From PALSA-610 sp038213435 (GTDB taxonomy: Bacteria > Actinomycetota > Acidimicrobiia > IMCC26256 > PALSA-610): 64,000 nt of DNA. Location: positions 6,986 through 70,985 of the forward strand of contig JBBQTI010000018.1 in assembly GCA_038213435.1 (NCBI GenBank). Reading direction: 5' to 3'. Of this stretch, positions 52,209 to 59,962 are shown one piece after another. A program made the position numbers and the translations under genes. Under the pieces are notes generated by a model. That model saw nothing but the letters and a program-made list of their open reading frames with translations, searched no databases and was not told the origin of the DNA. The first letter of the stretch is position 1. Every line of letters begins with the position of its first letter.

Positions 52209-53354
52209 ATGGCGGAACAGTGCGCGGTCATCGGCGTCGGGCAGACGCACCATAGGAAGCGTCGCGATGATGTCTCGATTCCCGGGTTGTTGCGCGAGGC
52301 CGCGACGCGGGCACTCGAGGACGCCGAATGCACCTGGCGCGATATCGACGCCGTCGTCATCGGCAAGGCGCCGGACGCGTTCGAAGGGATCGTGCAGCCC
52401 GAGCTGTTCCTCGCCGACGCGCTCGGGTGCGCGGGCAAGCCGATGCTGCGGGTGCATACCGCGGGCAGCGTCGGCGGTTCGACCTTCATCGTGGGCGCAC
52501 ACCTCATCGAGTCGCGCATTCACGAACGTGTGCTCGCGATCGCGTGGGAGAAGCAGAGCGAGGGCAACGCGCAATGGGGGCTCGCGGGCGGTCGGAGTCG
52601 CGGTATCGGGGCGGGTGGCGCGTTCGCGCCGTGGATCCGCGCGTACATCGAGAGGACCGGTGCACCCGAGTACGTCGGCTGGCAGGTCGCGGTCAAGGAC
52701 CGTCTCAACGCGCTCAAGAACCCGTACGCGCACTTGCGACTGGCCGACATCAGCATCGAGAAGGTGAAGGAATCGGCAATGCTGTGGGACCCGCTGCGGT
52801 TCCTCGAGTCGTGTCCGTCCTCCGACGGCGCGTGCGCAGTCGTGCTGACCGACGAGGCGAACGGCAAGTACGCGTCGAAGCCGGCCGCGTGGGTCGCGGC
52901 TACGGCCGTCCGTAGTGAGCTCGGCGTCTTCCCCGGGCGCGATCCTGTTCGCCCGCTCGCGGGGGTGGAGTGCGCGCACGATGTCTACCGCCAGGCGGGG
53001 ATCGGCGTTCCGCGTCAGGAGATCGACGTGGCCGAGCTCTACGTGCCGTTCAGCTGGTACGAGCCGATGTGGCTGGAAGGGCACGACATCGCAGGGCCGG
53101 GCGAAGGCTGGAAGATGGTCGAGAGCGGCGAAACGGAGCTGACCGGGTCGTTTCCCGTGAACGCGTCGGGCGGCGTGTTGTCGTCGAATCCGATCGGCGC
53201 GTCGGGGATGTTGCGCTTCGCCGAGGCCGCGCTGCAGGTGCGGGGGCTGGCGGGTGAGCATCAGGTCGACGGCGCGCGCACCGCGCTCGCCCAGGCGTAC
53301 GGCGGTGGCGCCCAATACTTCGCCATGTCCATCCTGCGCTCCGAGCCCGCCTGA
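52209..53354 (+). CDS. Thiolase-fold lipid-transfer protein (Ltp)
   Basis: A 381-residue thiolase-fold protein of the Ltp/SCP-x group. The start CAVIGVGQTHHRKRRDDVSI and the later LRVHTAGSVGGSTFIVGAHL align with Ltp proteins; the usual nucleophilic Cys is replaced by a TAGSVGG stretch. The C terminus GGVLSSNPIGASGMLRFAEA and GGGAQYFAMSILR is typical. It could be the second subunit type of the aldolase system or act on a different intermediate. It is separated from the first thiolase only by the 47-bp repeat. Confidence 0.85.
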   Translation: MAEQCAVIGVGQTHHRKRRDDVSIPGLLREAATRALEDAECTWRDIDAVVIGKAPDAFEGIVQPELFLADALGCAGKPMLRVHTAGSVGGSTFIVGAHLIESRIHERVLAIAWEKQSEGNAQWGLAGGRSRGIGAGGAFAPWIRAYIERTGAPEYVGWQVAVKDRLNALKNPYAHLRLADISIEKVKESAMLWDPLRFLESCPSSDGACAVVLTDEANGKYASKPAAWVAATAVRSELGVFPGRDPVRPLAGVECAHDVYRQAGIGVPRQEIDVAELYVPFSWYEPMWLEGHDIAGPGEGWKMVESGETELTGSFPVNASGGVLSSNPIGASGMLRFAEAALQVRGLAGEHQVDGARTALAQAYGGGAQYFAMSILRSEPA

Positions 53355-53365
53355 CCCCACCCCCT

Positions 53366-53380
53366 TGCTAACAGTTGGCA
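53366..53380. promoter_or_regulatory. Operator palindrome 1, TGCnAACnGTTnGCA
   Basis: TGCTAACAGTTGGCA is a perfect match to TGCnAACnGTTnGCA. It lies 89 bases before the TetR-gene ATG and 45 bases (about four helical turns) from the second copy, as expected for cooperative repressor binding. Confidence 0.7.
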
Positions 53381-53410
53381 AGAAAACCGCCGCGTGGCGT
53401 ACGGAAAGTT

Positions 53411-53425
53411 TGCGAACTGTTGGCA
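53411..53425. promoter_or_regulatory. Operator palindrome 2, overlapping the -35 of the TetR promoter
   Basis: TGCGAACTGTTGGCA is the second perfect copy of TGCnAACnGTTnGCA. Its end forms the TTGGCA -35 hexamer of the promoter for the TetR gene, so a bound repressor would block RNA polymerase. Confidence 0.75.
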
Positions 53426-53447
53426 GTAAAACTGGGGGGTCTAGGCT
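53420..53447 (+). promoter_or_regulatory. Promoter of the TetR gene, probably leaderless
   Basis: TTGGCA at 53420-53425 and TAGGCT at 53442-53447 are 16 bases apart. Transcription would start about seven bases after the -10, at or very near the ATG at 53455, giving a leaderless mRNA, common in actinobacteria. Confidence 0.6.
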
Positions 53448-53454
53448 GGGGAGA

Positions 53455-54015
53455 ATGACGTTCTCGGAGGAGCTCGACCGTCCGCCGCGGCTCGTGGCGT
53501 CCGCCCGGGCGTTGGCGAACGAAACCGGGAGCGCCGCCTTCACAGTGGCGCAGCTCGCGACCCGAGCGGGTCTGTCGCTCAAGGCCTTCTACTCGTGCTT
53601 CCGCAGCAAGGACGACCTGCTGCTCGCGGTCCTTGCGGAGGACAGCAGCATCGGCGCCGGCATGCTCGCTAATCGCATCGGCGCGCGTACCGGCCCCGAT
53701 GCGCTGCGCGCGTATGTGTTCGAGCTCTTCGACATGCTCACGCCCCCCGAAGCGATGGGATATGCGGGCGTGCTCTCGCGCGAGTACCGGCGCCTCGACC
53801 AGGTCCACCACGACGAGCTGCGCGACGCACTGGCGCCGCTCGTCGACCTGCTCGCGCGCTTCATCGATACCGACGATCCGAAACGCGACGCGCTCACGAT
53901 GTTTGCAGTGCTGCTCGACGGTGTTCACGACGTCGTGTTCGGCCGCGTTGCCGACACGCGGGAGCTCGCGCGGTACCTGCACCGCTTCTGCGTCGACGGG
54001 GTCGGCGGCGAATGA
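53455..54015 (+). CDS. TetR-family transcriptional regulator
   Basis: A 186-residue TetR repressor. The N-terminal helix-turn-helix is AAFTVAQLATRAGLSLKAFY followed by SCFRSKDDLLLAVL (about residues 22-56). The C-terminal ligand domain (about 60-186) is helical and unassigned. Two perfect palindromes lie at its own promoter, so it is autoregulated and likely controls the flanking catabolic genes. It overlaps the amidohydrolase start by four bases (ATGA). The open frame runs further upstream, but the ATG at 53455 fits the promoter and the family length. Confidence 0.9.
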   Translation: MTFSEELDRPPRLVASARALANETGSAAFTVAQLATRAGLSLKAFYSCFRSKDDLLLAVLAEDSSIGAGMLANRIGARTGPDALRAYVFELFDMLTPPEAMGYAGVLSREYRRLDQVHHDELRDALAPLVDLLARFIDTDDPKRDALTMFAVLLDGVHDVVFGRVADTRELARYLHRFCVDGVGGE

Positions 54016-55199
54016 CCGCGACCTTCCTTCCGGATCCCGAGCCGCGCGTCCGCAACTACACGATCATCTCCGTCGACGATCATCTCATCGAGCCTGCGCA
54101 CTGCTTCGAAGGACGTCTTCCCGCCGCGCTGCAGGAGCGCGCGCCGCGCGTCGTCACCCTCGCCGACGGCCGCGAGACTTGGATCTACGAGGACAACTTC
54201 TACCCGCAGGTCGGTCTCAACGCCGTCGCGGGCCGGCCCAAGGCCGAGTGGAGCATGGAGCCGGCGCGCTTCGACGAGATGCGGCGCGGCTGTTACGACA
54301 TCGAAGCCCGCGTCGCCGACATGGACCTCGACGGCGTGTACGCGACACTGTGCTTTCCCTCGCTCATCGCCGGGTTCGCCGGCACGATCTTCGCAAAGAG
54401 CAAGGATCCCGAGCTCGGTCTGGCCGCGTTACGCGCGTGGAACGACTGGCACATCGACGAGTGGGCCGGACCGCACCCCGATCGCGTGATCCCGTTGCAG
54501 CTCGCGTGGGTGAACGAGCCTGAGGTCGCGGCGGCCGACGTTCGCCGCAATGCCGAGCGCGGGTTCAAGGCGGTCAGCTTCCCGGAGAACCCCGTCGACC
54601 TGCAGCTCCCGCCGATGATCGACCCGCACTGGGACCCGTTCCTGCGGGCCTGCGAAGAGACGGAGACGGTCGTCTGCCTGCACAACGGCTCGTCGTCGTG
54701 GACCGCGGCGCGCTCGCCGGGTGCGCCGCTCGAGCTCTACACCAGCCTGTTCCCGGTCAACGCGCTCGTCACCGCCGCCGACTGGCTCTGGGCGCAGGTT
54801 CCCACCCGGTTCCCGAACATCAAGATTGCATTCTCCGAAGGCGGCATCAGCTGGGTGCCGATGCTGATCGATCGGATCGACTACGTGCTCGATCACTCGG
54901 CGGTCGGCTCGCACGGCTGGGCCGCGGCCGACATCTCGCCGACCGAAGCGCTCCGACGCAACTTTTGGTTCTGCACGATCGACATCGGGTCGACGTTCGC
55001 GCTTCGAGACCACATCGGCGTCGACCGCATCTGTCTCGAGAGCGACTACCCGCATGCGGATTCCACCTGGCCCGACACGCAGCCCAACGCGACGGCCGCG
55101 CTGCGAGATGTGCCGGGCGATGTCGTCCGCAAGGTCACGTGGGAGAACGCGTCCAAGCTCTTCCGCCACGCCGTGCCCGAAGCGCTGCGCCAGCCATGA
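54012..55199 (+). CDS. Amidohydrolase-family metal-dependent hydrolase (amidohydrolase_2)
   Basis: A 395-residue TIM-barrel hydrolase. The first metal-site segment is IISVDDHLIEPAHCFEGRLP, a second His is in ETVVCLHNGSSSW, and the catalytic Asp is in ICLESDYPHADSTWP. It belongs to the same amidohydrolase_2 group as those at 36791 and 63670, which suggests repeated use of this enzyme type in the catabolism encoded here. It is coupled to the TetR regulator. Confidence 0.88.
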   Translation: MTATFLPDPEPRVRNYTIISVDDHLIEPAHCFEGRLPAALQERAPRVVTLADGRETWIYEDNFYPQVGLNAVAGRPKAEWSMEPARFDEMRRGCYDIEARVADMDLDGVYATLCFPSLIAGFAGTIFAKSKDPELGLAALRAWNDWHIDEWAGPHPDRVIPLQLAWVNEPEVAAADVRRNAERGFKAVSFPENPVDLQLPPMIDPHWDPFLRACEETETVVCLHNGSSSWTAARSPGAPLELYTSLFPVNALVTAADWLWAQVPTRFPNIKIAFSEGGISWVPMLIDRIDYVLDHSAVGSHGWAAADISPTEALRRNFWFCTIDIGSTFALRDHIGVDRICLESDYPHADSTWPDTQPNATAALRDVPGDVVRKVTWENASKLFRHAVPEALRQP

Positions 55200-55230
55200 G
55201 CCTCGAGCTCGCCATCCCCAAGGAGCACTG

Positions 55231-56475
55231 ATGTACACGGACGATGCCGTTTCCACCGACGATGCCGTTTCCGCCGGCGATGCCGTTTCCGCCGGCGACG
55301 AAGGCCCGATGTTGGACGTGTTCTCGCAGAGTTGCGCCGACGATCCGCACCCGGTGTATCACGACATGCACGATCGTTGTCCGGTCGGGCGCGAGCCCGG
55401 CATGTTCGGCGGCCACAGCGTGACGCTGTCGCGCTACGACGACGTGCTCTGGGCGCTCAAGCATCCTGAGGTGTTCTCGTCGAAGGACGTCGTCAAGATC
55501 GGAAACGATGTGCCGCTCATCCCGTTGTCGGTCGATCCACCCGATCACGCGAAGTACCGGCGCCTGCTCGACCCGCAGTTCTCGCCCAAGCGGATGGCCG
55601 ACCTCGCACCGGAGGCGCGCACTCTCGTCAACGAGATCATCGACGAGTTCGCCGGCCGCGGTATCTGCGACTTCCACGAGGACTTCGCCACGCCACTGCC
55701 GTCGACGATCTTCCTCGCGCTGATGGGCCTTCCTCAAGACGACCTACCGCAGTTCCTCGCGTGGCGCGACGACACGATCCGCCCGCAGGCCGACACGATT
55801 GCGGAAATGGAGCAGAAGCGCGAGGCGGCCGGTAAGGCGATCGAGGCGTACTTCGAGGGCAAGATCGAGGAGAAGCGCGCCGAGCCCGACGATCGGTTGC
55901 TGAGCACGCTCGTGCACGGCGAGGTCGAAGGCCGGCCTCTGACCCACGCCGAGCTGCTGGGAACGACGCATCTCTTGTTGCTCGGAGGTCTCGACACCGT
56001 CACCGCGACGCTCGACTGCATGATCGTGTTCCTCGCGCAGCATCCGGAACGACGGCGCGCGCTCGTCGCCGACGGTTCGCTCGTCGCGGGGGCGGTCGAG
56101 GAGCTGTTGCGACACCAGACGCCGGTGATGATGGTGCCGCGCATCCTCGCACAGGACTTCGAGATCGGTGGGGTGCAGCTTCAGGCGGGCGACGGCGCAA
56201 CGCTGCTCATCGGTGCCGCGAACTGCGACCGCTCCGAGTTCGAACATGCGTCCGAGGTGCGTTTCGACCGTGAGACGAACCGCCATCTCGCCTTCGGCGG
56301 CGGCGCCCACCGCTGCCTTGGCTCGCATCTCGCCCGGCTCGAGCTGACCGTCGCGCTCGAGGAGTTCCATCGCCGCGTGCCCGACTACGAGCTCGCGCCC
56401 GAGACGACCATCTCGTTCTCACCGGGCATCCGCCAAGCCGAGAACCTGTACCTCCGCTTCCCGGTCGAGTCGTGA
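55231..56475 (+). CDS. Cytochrome P450
   Basis: A 414-residue bacterial P450. The C-helix region is VDPPDHAKYRRLLDPQFSPK, the I-helix has LLLGGLDTVTATLDC, with Asp-Thr in the oxygen-activation position, ExxR is in EELLRHQTP, and the heme-Cys loop is FGGGAHRCLGSHLARLE. The start at 55231 follows AAGGAGCACTG. The first 25 residues carry three copies of a six-residue repeat (DDAVST/DDAVSA/GDAVSA), unusual for a P450. It is in the TetR-amidohydrolase operon and is likely to hydroxylate the island's substrate. Confidence 0.92.
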   Translation: MYTDDAVSTDDAVSAGDAVSAGDEGPMLDVFSQSCADDPHPVYHDMHDRCPVGREPGMFGGHSVTLSRYDDVLWALKHPEVFSSKDVVKIGNDVPLIPLSVDPPDHAKYRRLLDPQFSPKRMADLAPEARTLVNEIIDEFAGRGICDFHEDFATPLPSTIFLALMGLPQDDLPQFLAWRDDTIRPQADTIAEMEQKREAAGKAIEAYFEGKIEEKRAEPDDRLLSTLVHGEVEGRPLTHAELLGTTHLLLLGGLDTVTATLDCMIVFLAQHPERRRALVADGSLVAGAVEELLRHQTPVMMVPRILAQDFEIGGVQLQAGDGATLLIGAANCDRSEFEHASEVRFDRETNRHLAFGGGAHRCLGSHLARLELTVALEEFHRRVPDYELAPETTISFSPGIRQAENLYLRFPVES

Positions 56476-56510
56476 GGGCGACGGTGTTCAGGGGCAACTG
56501 ACGTCGCCTC

Positions 56511-57647
56511 GTGCGCCGACTCGGTCCGCGGTCGCGGATGCCGAGCCGCCTACGCTCGCCGCTCGACGTGATCAAGTACCTCGGTTCGAAACGACGGCTG
56601 GTGCCGGTGCTGGGCGCGATCGCGACGGTCGCGGCGTCGCGCCGGGCGCTGGACCTGTTCACCGGTACGACGCGCGTCGCCCAGGAGCTGAAGCGCCGGG
56701 GCGCGCACGTCACCGCGGTCGACACGGCACGCTACGCCGAAGTCTTCGCGCAGTGCTATGTCGCGCTCGACGGCGAGGGGGCAGACATCGAGGCGCTCGA
56801 AGCCGCCGTCCTCGACCTGTCGAGCCGACCCGGGGTCGACGGCTATTTCACCGAGACGTTCTGCGTTCGTTCTCGTTTCTTCCAACCCGACAACGGCCGG
56901 CGGATCGACGCGATGCGCGACGCCATCGAGCGCGACTACCGCGAGAGCTGGATGTACCCGGTGCTGTTGACGAGCCTCATCGAAGCCGCCGATCGGGTCG
57001 ACTCCACGACCGGAGTCCAGATGGCATACGTCAAGGCGTGGGCCGATCGCTCCTACCGGCCGATCGCGCTGCGCGTCCCGGAGCTCGTGCCGGGTCGCGG
57101 AGTCGCGGTGCGGGCCGACGCGGTCGAAGCAGTGCGTTCCCTCGGGCCCTTCGACCTCGCGTATCTCGATCCGCCGTACAACCAGCACCGCTACTTCACG
57201 AATTACCACCTGTGGGAGACGCTCGTCGCGTGGGACGCACCCGAGCACTACGGAGTTGCGTGCAAGCGCGTCGACGCGCGTGACGCGTCGACGAAGAGCG
57301 TGTTCAACGACCGCCGGGCGATGCCGGACGCACTCTTGGGCATCATCCGGGATGTCGACGCCGAGCTCGTCGTCGTGTCGTACAACAATGAGTCGTGGGT
57401 GGAGATCGACGCGCTCGAAGCGGCCTGCCGGGCACGCGGCGACGTGGTGGCGACGCTGGCGTTCGAATCTCGGCGCTACGTCGGTGCCCAGATCGGCATA
57501 CACAATCCCGATGGCAAGAAGGTCGGGAAGGTCTCGCATCTGCGTAACGTCGAGTACGTGGTCTGCGCGGGCGAACGAACGCTCGTCGACCGCATCGCGG
57601 AGAGGGGAGACGACCTGTGGAAATTGCCGGCAACGTCGCGCTCGTAA
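56511..57647 (+). CDS. DNA adenine-specific N6 methyltransferase (orphan, Dam-like)
   Basis: A 378-residue D12-class adenine methyltransferase. The SAM-binding motif is RALDLFTGTTRVAQELKRRG (about 45-64) and the catalytic DPPY is in AYLDPPYNQHRYFTNYHLWE (about 219-238). There is no restriction enzyme or specificity subunit near it, so it is an orphan enzyme that may regulate genes or mark replication. It sits between the P450 and SDR genes, overlapping the latter by 31 bases. GTG at 56511 or ATG at 56538 may be the start. Confidence 0.85.
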   Translation: MRRLGPRSRMPSRLRSPLDVIKYLGSKRRLVPVLGAIATVAASRRALDLFTGTTRVAQELKRRGAHVTAVDTARYAEVFAQCYVALDGEGADIEALEAAVLDLSSRPGVDGYFTETFCVRSRFFQPDNGRRIDAMRDAIERDYRESWMYPVLLTSLIEAADRVDSTTGVQMAYVKAWADRSYRPIALRVPELVPGRGVAVRADAVEAVRSLGPFDLAYLDPPYNQHRYFTNYHLWETLVAWDAPEHYGVACKRVDARDASTKSVFNDRRAMPDALLGIIRDVDAELVVVSYNNESWVEIDALEAACRARGDVVATLAFESRRYVGAQIGIHNPDGKKVGKVSHLRNVEYVVCAGERTLVDRIAERGDDLWKLPATSRS

Positions 57648-58384
57648 CGGGTGCCGCTTCCGGGCTGGGTGAGGCCACGGCCAGGCGGCTGCACGCAGCG
57701 GGCGCGACCGTGATCGTCGCCGACATCGCGGAGGAGCGCGGTCGTGCGGTCGCGTCCGAGCTCGGTGGCTCGGATCTTTTCGTCCGCTGCGACGTCACCT
57801 CCGAGGGCGATGTGAGTGCGGCGGTCGATGCCGCCGCGGAACGCGGCCGGCTCGCGATCTGCGTGCACTGTGGTGGTGGCGGGATCGCGGTCCGCACGCT
57901 CGCGCGCGACGGAACTCCCCACGACCTCGACGCGTTCCGCCGGGTCGTCGAGCTGAACCTGGTCGGCTCGTTCAACATGCTCCGGCTGGCCGCCGCCGCG
58001 ATGGCAAAGAACCACGCCGACGACGGTGGCGAGCGCGGCGTGTGCGTGCTCACCGCGTCGATCGCCGGGTACGAAGGGCAGGTCGGTCAGGTGGCCTACG
58101 GCTCGGCCAAGGCCGGCATCATCGGGATGACGATCATCGCCGCGCGAGACCTTTCGTCGGTCGGGGTGCGGGTCTGCACGATCGCGCCGGGCACGATCGC
58201 GACGCCACCGATGATGATCACGCCGGAGGCGATGCGCGACGTCTTCGCCGCGAACGTTCCCTTCCCGAAGCGACTGGGACAGCCCGACGAGTACGCAGCC
58301 CTCGCGCAGCACATCGTCGAGAACGGCTACCTCAACGGCGAGGTCATCCGGCTCGACGGCGCGGTGCGGTTCCAGCCGAGGTAG
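57617..58384 (+). CDS. SDR-family oxidoreductase (HSD10-like 3-hydroxyacyl-CoA dehydrogenase type)
   Basis: A 255-residue short-chain dehydrogenase. The NAD-binding motif is TGAASGLGEATARRL, the catalytic Ser is in VLTASIAGYEGQ, and the catalytic YxxxK is in AYGSAKAG. The C terminus YLNGEVIRLDGAVRFQP matches the HSD10/FabG-type dehydrogenases that oxidise 3-hydroxyacyl-CoA or hydroxysteroids. It is very like the SDR at 61190, so the two are probably paralogues. The GTG at 57617 lies inside the methyltransferase gene. Confidence 0.92.
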   Translation: MEIAGNVALVTGAASGLGEATARRLHAAGATVIVADIAEERGRAVASELGGSDLFVRCDVTSEGDVSAAVDAAAERGRLAICVHCGGGGIAVRTLARDGTPHDLDAFRRVVELNLVGSFNMLRLAAAAMAKNHADDGGERGVCVLTASIAGYEGQVGQVAYGSAKAGIIGMTIIAARDLSSVGVRVCTIAPGTIATPPMMITPEAMRDVFAANVPFPKRLGQPDEYAALAQHIVENGYLNGEVIRLDGAVRFQPR

Positions 58385-58634
58385 GCCGGGCGCGCAGTCC
58401 CGCGGCGCGGATGCGGCGGACGAGCTCGTGAGTCGACACCACATGCGCACCGACGTCGACGGTGAGCTGCCACCAACGCTCCGGTACGTCGTAATGGTCG
58501 TTGTGGAAGCGCAGCCGCCGCGGCAACGACAACGCGTCGGCGAACGCGTGCAGCTCGTCGAGCGATGCGTCGCTCACGAGATGCGCGAAGCGGGTGCCGT
58601 GCGCAGGCCACCGTGGGCGGTCGACGAGGATCAT
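58344..58634 (-). CDS. DUF4031 protein
   Basis: A 96-residue protein of the DUF4031 family. MILVDRPRWPAHGTRFAHLV, then SLDELHAFADAL and HYDVPERWWQLTVDVGA match, ending VSTHELVRRIRAAGLRAR. Function is unknown in the family. It is the last gene of the minus-strand operon and its 3' end overlaps the convergent SDR by 41 bases. Confidence 0.85.
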   Translation of the reverse strand: MILVDRPRWPAHGTRFAHLVSDASLDELHAFADALSLPRRLRFHNDHYDVPERWWQLTVDVGAHVVSTHELVRRIRAAGLRARPTSAGTAPRRRAG

Positions 58635-58638
58635 GGCA

Positions 58639-59523
58639 TCATCCGAGGACGTCGCCCATTGCTTCGATCGACGGGACGAAGTATGCCGAACCACTGACGG
58701 GTCGGGTGTAATCCGTGAGATGGTCGCGCGGCCCGTCGCCGGATTGCCCGAACATCCGCCGGAGCATCTTCTCGAAGCGCGTGTGATCGGCGCTGAACGC
58801 GACGAAGTAGAGACCGAGCTCGGCGACTCGTCCGTAGGGAACGCTCCGCCGGTAGATCTCGAGCTCTTGACCGTCCTCCTCGATCACGACCCGGGCGATG
58901 TGCGCGGTCGCGGGCTTGGCCGTGCCGTCGAGCTCGACGCTGTCGACCTTCGTCCGGCCGAAGACGCGTTGCTGGTCTTCGTCGGAGAGGGCGTGGAATT
59001 TCGCGAGGTCGTGGATCCAGCGTTGCGTGATCGCGAACGAGCCGCCGGCGCCCGGTAGTCCGTCCGGGACGACCGCGACCGCGGTGGCTTCCTCGACCGG
59101 AGGATTCTCCGTGCCGTCGATGAAGCCCGTGAGATCGCGACCGTCGTGGTACACGAAGCCGGCAAGATCGGTCTGCACGCTCGCGACCGGAGCGAGCAAC
59201 GCCGCAACCGCGCGCGCGACGTCGAGCATGACGTCTTCTCCGGTTCCGTGTGTCCAGATCCAGATGTCGTGCTGGGTGCGCGCCAGCCCGGAGAGCGCGG
59301 GAAGCTCGAAGTCGTCGATACCGGTGCCGGGGCGGAGACCGTTCCACAGGGACGGTCGGAATCCGACCACGATGTTGGCACCACCAGCTGTCACCGAGGG
59401 TTGACGCAGACCTCGCATCGCGTTCAACACCTCGGCGGGTTCGACGCCGGCATTCGTGTCGAACTCGAGGTGCCGATGCGAACGGGTGCCCTGGGCGAAG
59501 ATGCCCGGTTGCGCGGTCGGCAT
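58639..59523 (-). CDS. DyP-type heme peroxidase
   Basis: A 294-residue DyP peroxidase. The distal Asp is in LTGFIDGTENPP (about 135-146), the proximal His in AKPATAHIARVV, and the conserved Arg in IYRRSVPYG. It oxidises dyes, phenols or heme-related substrates using peroxide. No signal peptide is present and the C terminus (SIEAMGDVLG) lacks an encapsulin-targeting tail. It is four bases from both neighbours, so it is cotranscribed with the NTF2-fold and DUF4031 genes. Confidence 0.92.
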   Translation of the reverse strand: MPTAQPGIFAQGTRSHRHLEFDTNAGVEPAEVLNAMRGLRQPSVTAGGANIVVGFRPSLWNGLRPGTGIDDFELPALSGLARTQHDIWIWTHGTGEDVMLDVARAVAALLAPVASVQTDLAGFVYHDGRDLTGFIDGTENPPVEEATAVAVVPDGLPGAGGSFAITQRWIHDLAKFHALSDEDQQRVFGRTKVDSVELDGTAKPATAHIARVVIEEDGQELEIYRRSVPYGRVAELGLYFVAFSADHTRFEKMLRRMFGQSGDGPRDHLTDYTRPVSGSAYFVPSIEAMGDVLG

Positions 59524-59527
59524 GCTT

Positions 59528-59962
59528 TCAGGCTTCTCGCAGGCCGATACGCGCCGACTCGTTCATAATGTGCTCGACCCACCACGCCGGCGCCGAGTTC
59601 ATCAACGTGGCGAGGTCCCAGTAGTCCCACCACCGCACCAGCTTGCCGTCGCGCGCCTCGTGCATCGACACGAACGGAAGTGATGCGCGTTCGCCCGTCG
59701 GCCATTCCCAGTGCTCGACGTGCTCGGTGACAACGATGTTGTCTGCGGCGACGATGGCGCGCACGTCGTGCGAGATCGACGAGAGCGGCTCGAGACCCAA
59801 ACGGAGGCGGGCGGAGATCTCGCCGGGGCCGCGCGCGACGTCGTCGACGGGGGTTGGCACGTCGGTGTACTCGCCGTCTTCGGCGAAGGCCGCGCCGACC
59901 GCGTCGAAGTCGCGGCGATAGAGGTCGGCCCAGAGCTTCTCGACCAGTTCCCGATTGTTCAC
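59528..59962 (-). CDS. NTF2-like (SnoaL/limonene epoxide hydrolase-like) protein
   Basis: A 144-residue protein with the cone-shaped NTF2 fold. LVEKLWADLYRRDFDAVGAA and FAEDGEYTDVPTPVDDVARG and the later HVEHWEWPTGERASLPFVSM and ARDGKLVRWWDYWDLATLM match SnoaL/limonene epoxide hydrolase-like proteins, with Asp and Trp lining the pocket. Such proteins isomerise or hydrate steroid- and terpene-like substrates. It overlaps the P450 stop by four bases. Confidence 0.85.
   Translation of the reverse strand: MNNRELVEKLWADLYRRDFDAVGAAFAEDGEYTDVPTPVDDVARGPGEISARLRLGLEPLSSISHDVRAIVAADNIVVTEHVEHWEWPTGERASLPFVSMHEARDGKLVRWWDYWDLATLMNSAPAWWVEHIMNESARIGLREA

Noticed and set aside
55196..55231. 11-codon ORF (MSLELAIPKEH) overlapping the amidohydrolase stop and the P450 ATG
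   Set aside because: It is too short and lacks any support other than overlaps; it is probably only a ribosome-site context.
56511..57647. DNA methylase as part of a restriction or BREX/DISARM defence system
   Set aside because: No nuclease, helicase or defence gene lies next to it; the SNF2 gene is 9 kb away and is of the housekeeping type.
58639..59523. DyP peroxidase as encapsulin cargo
   Set aside because: There is no encapsulin gene in the window and no targeting tail at the C terminus.
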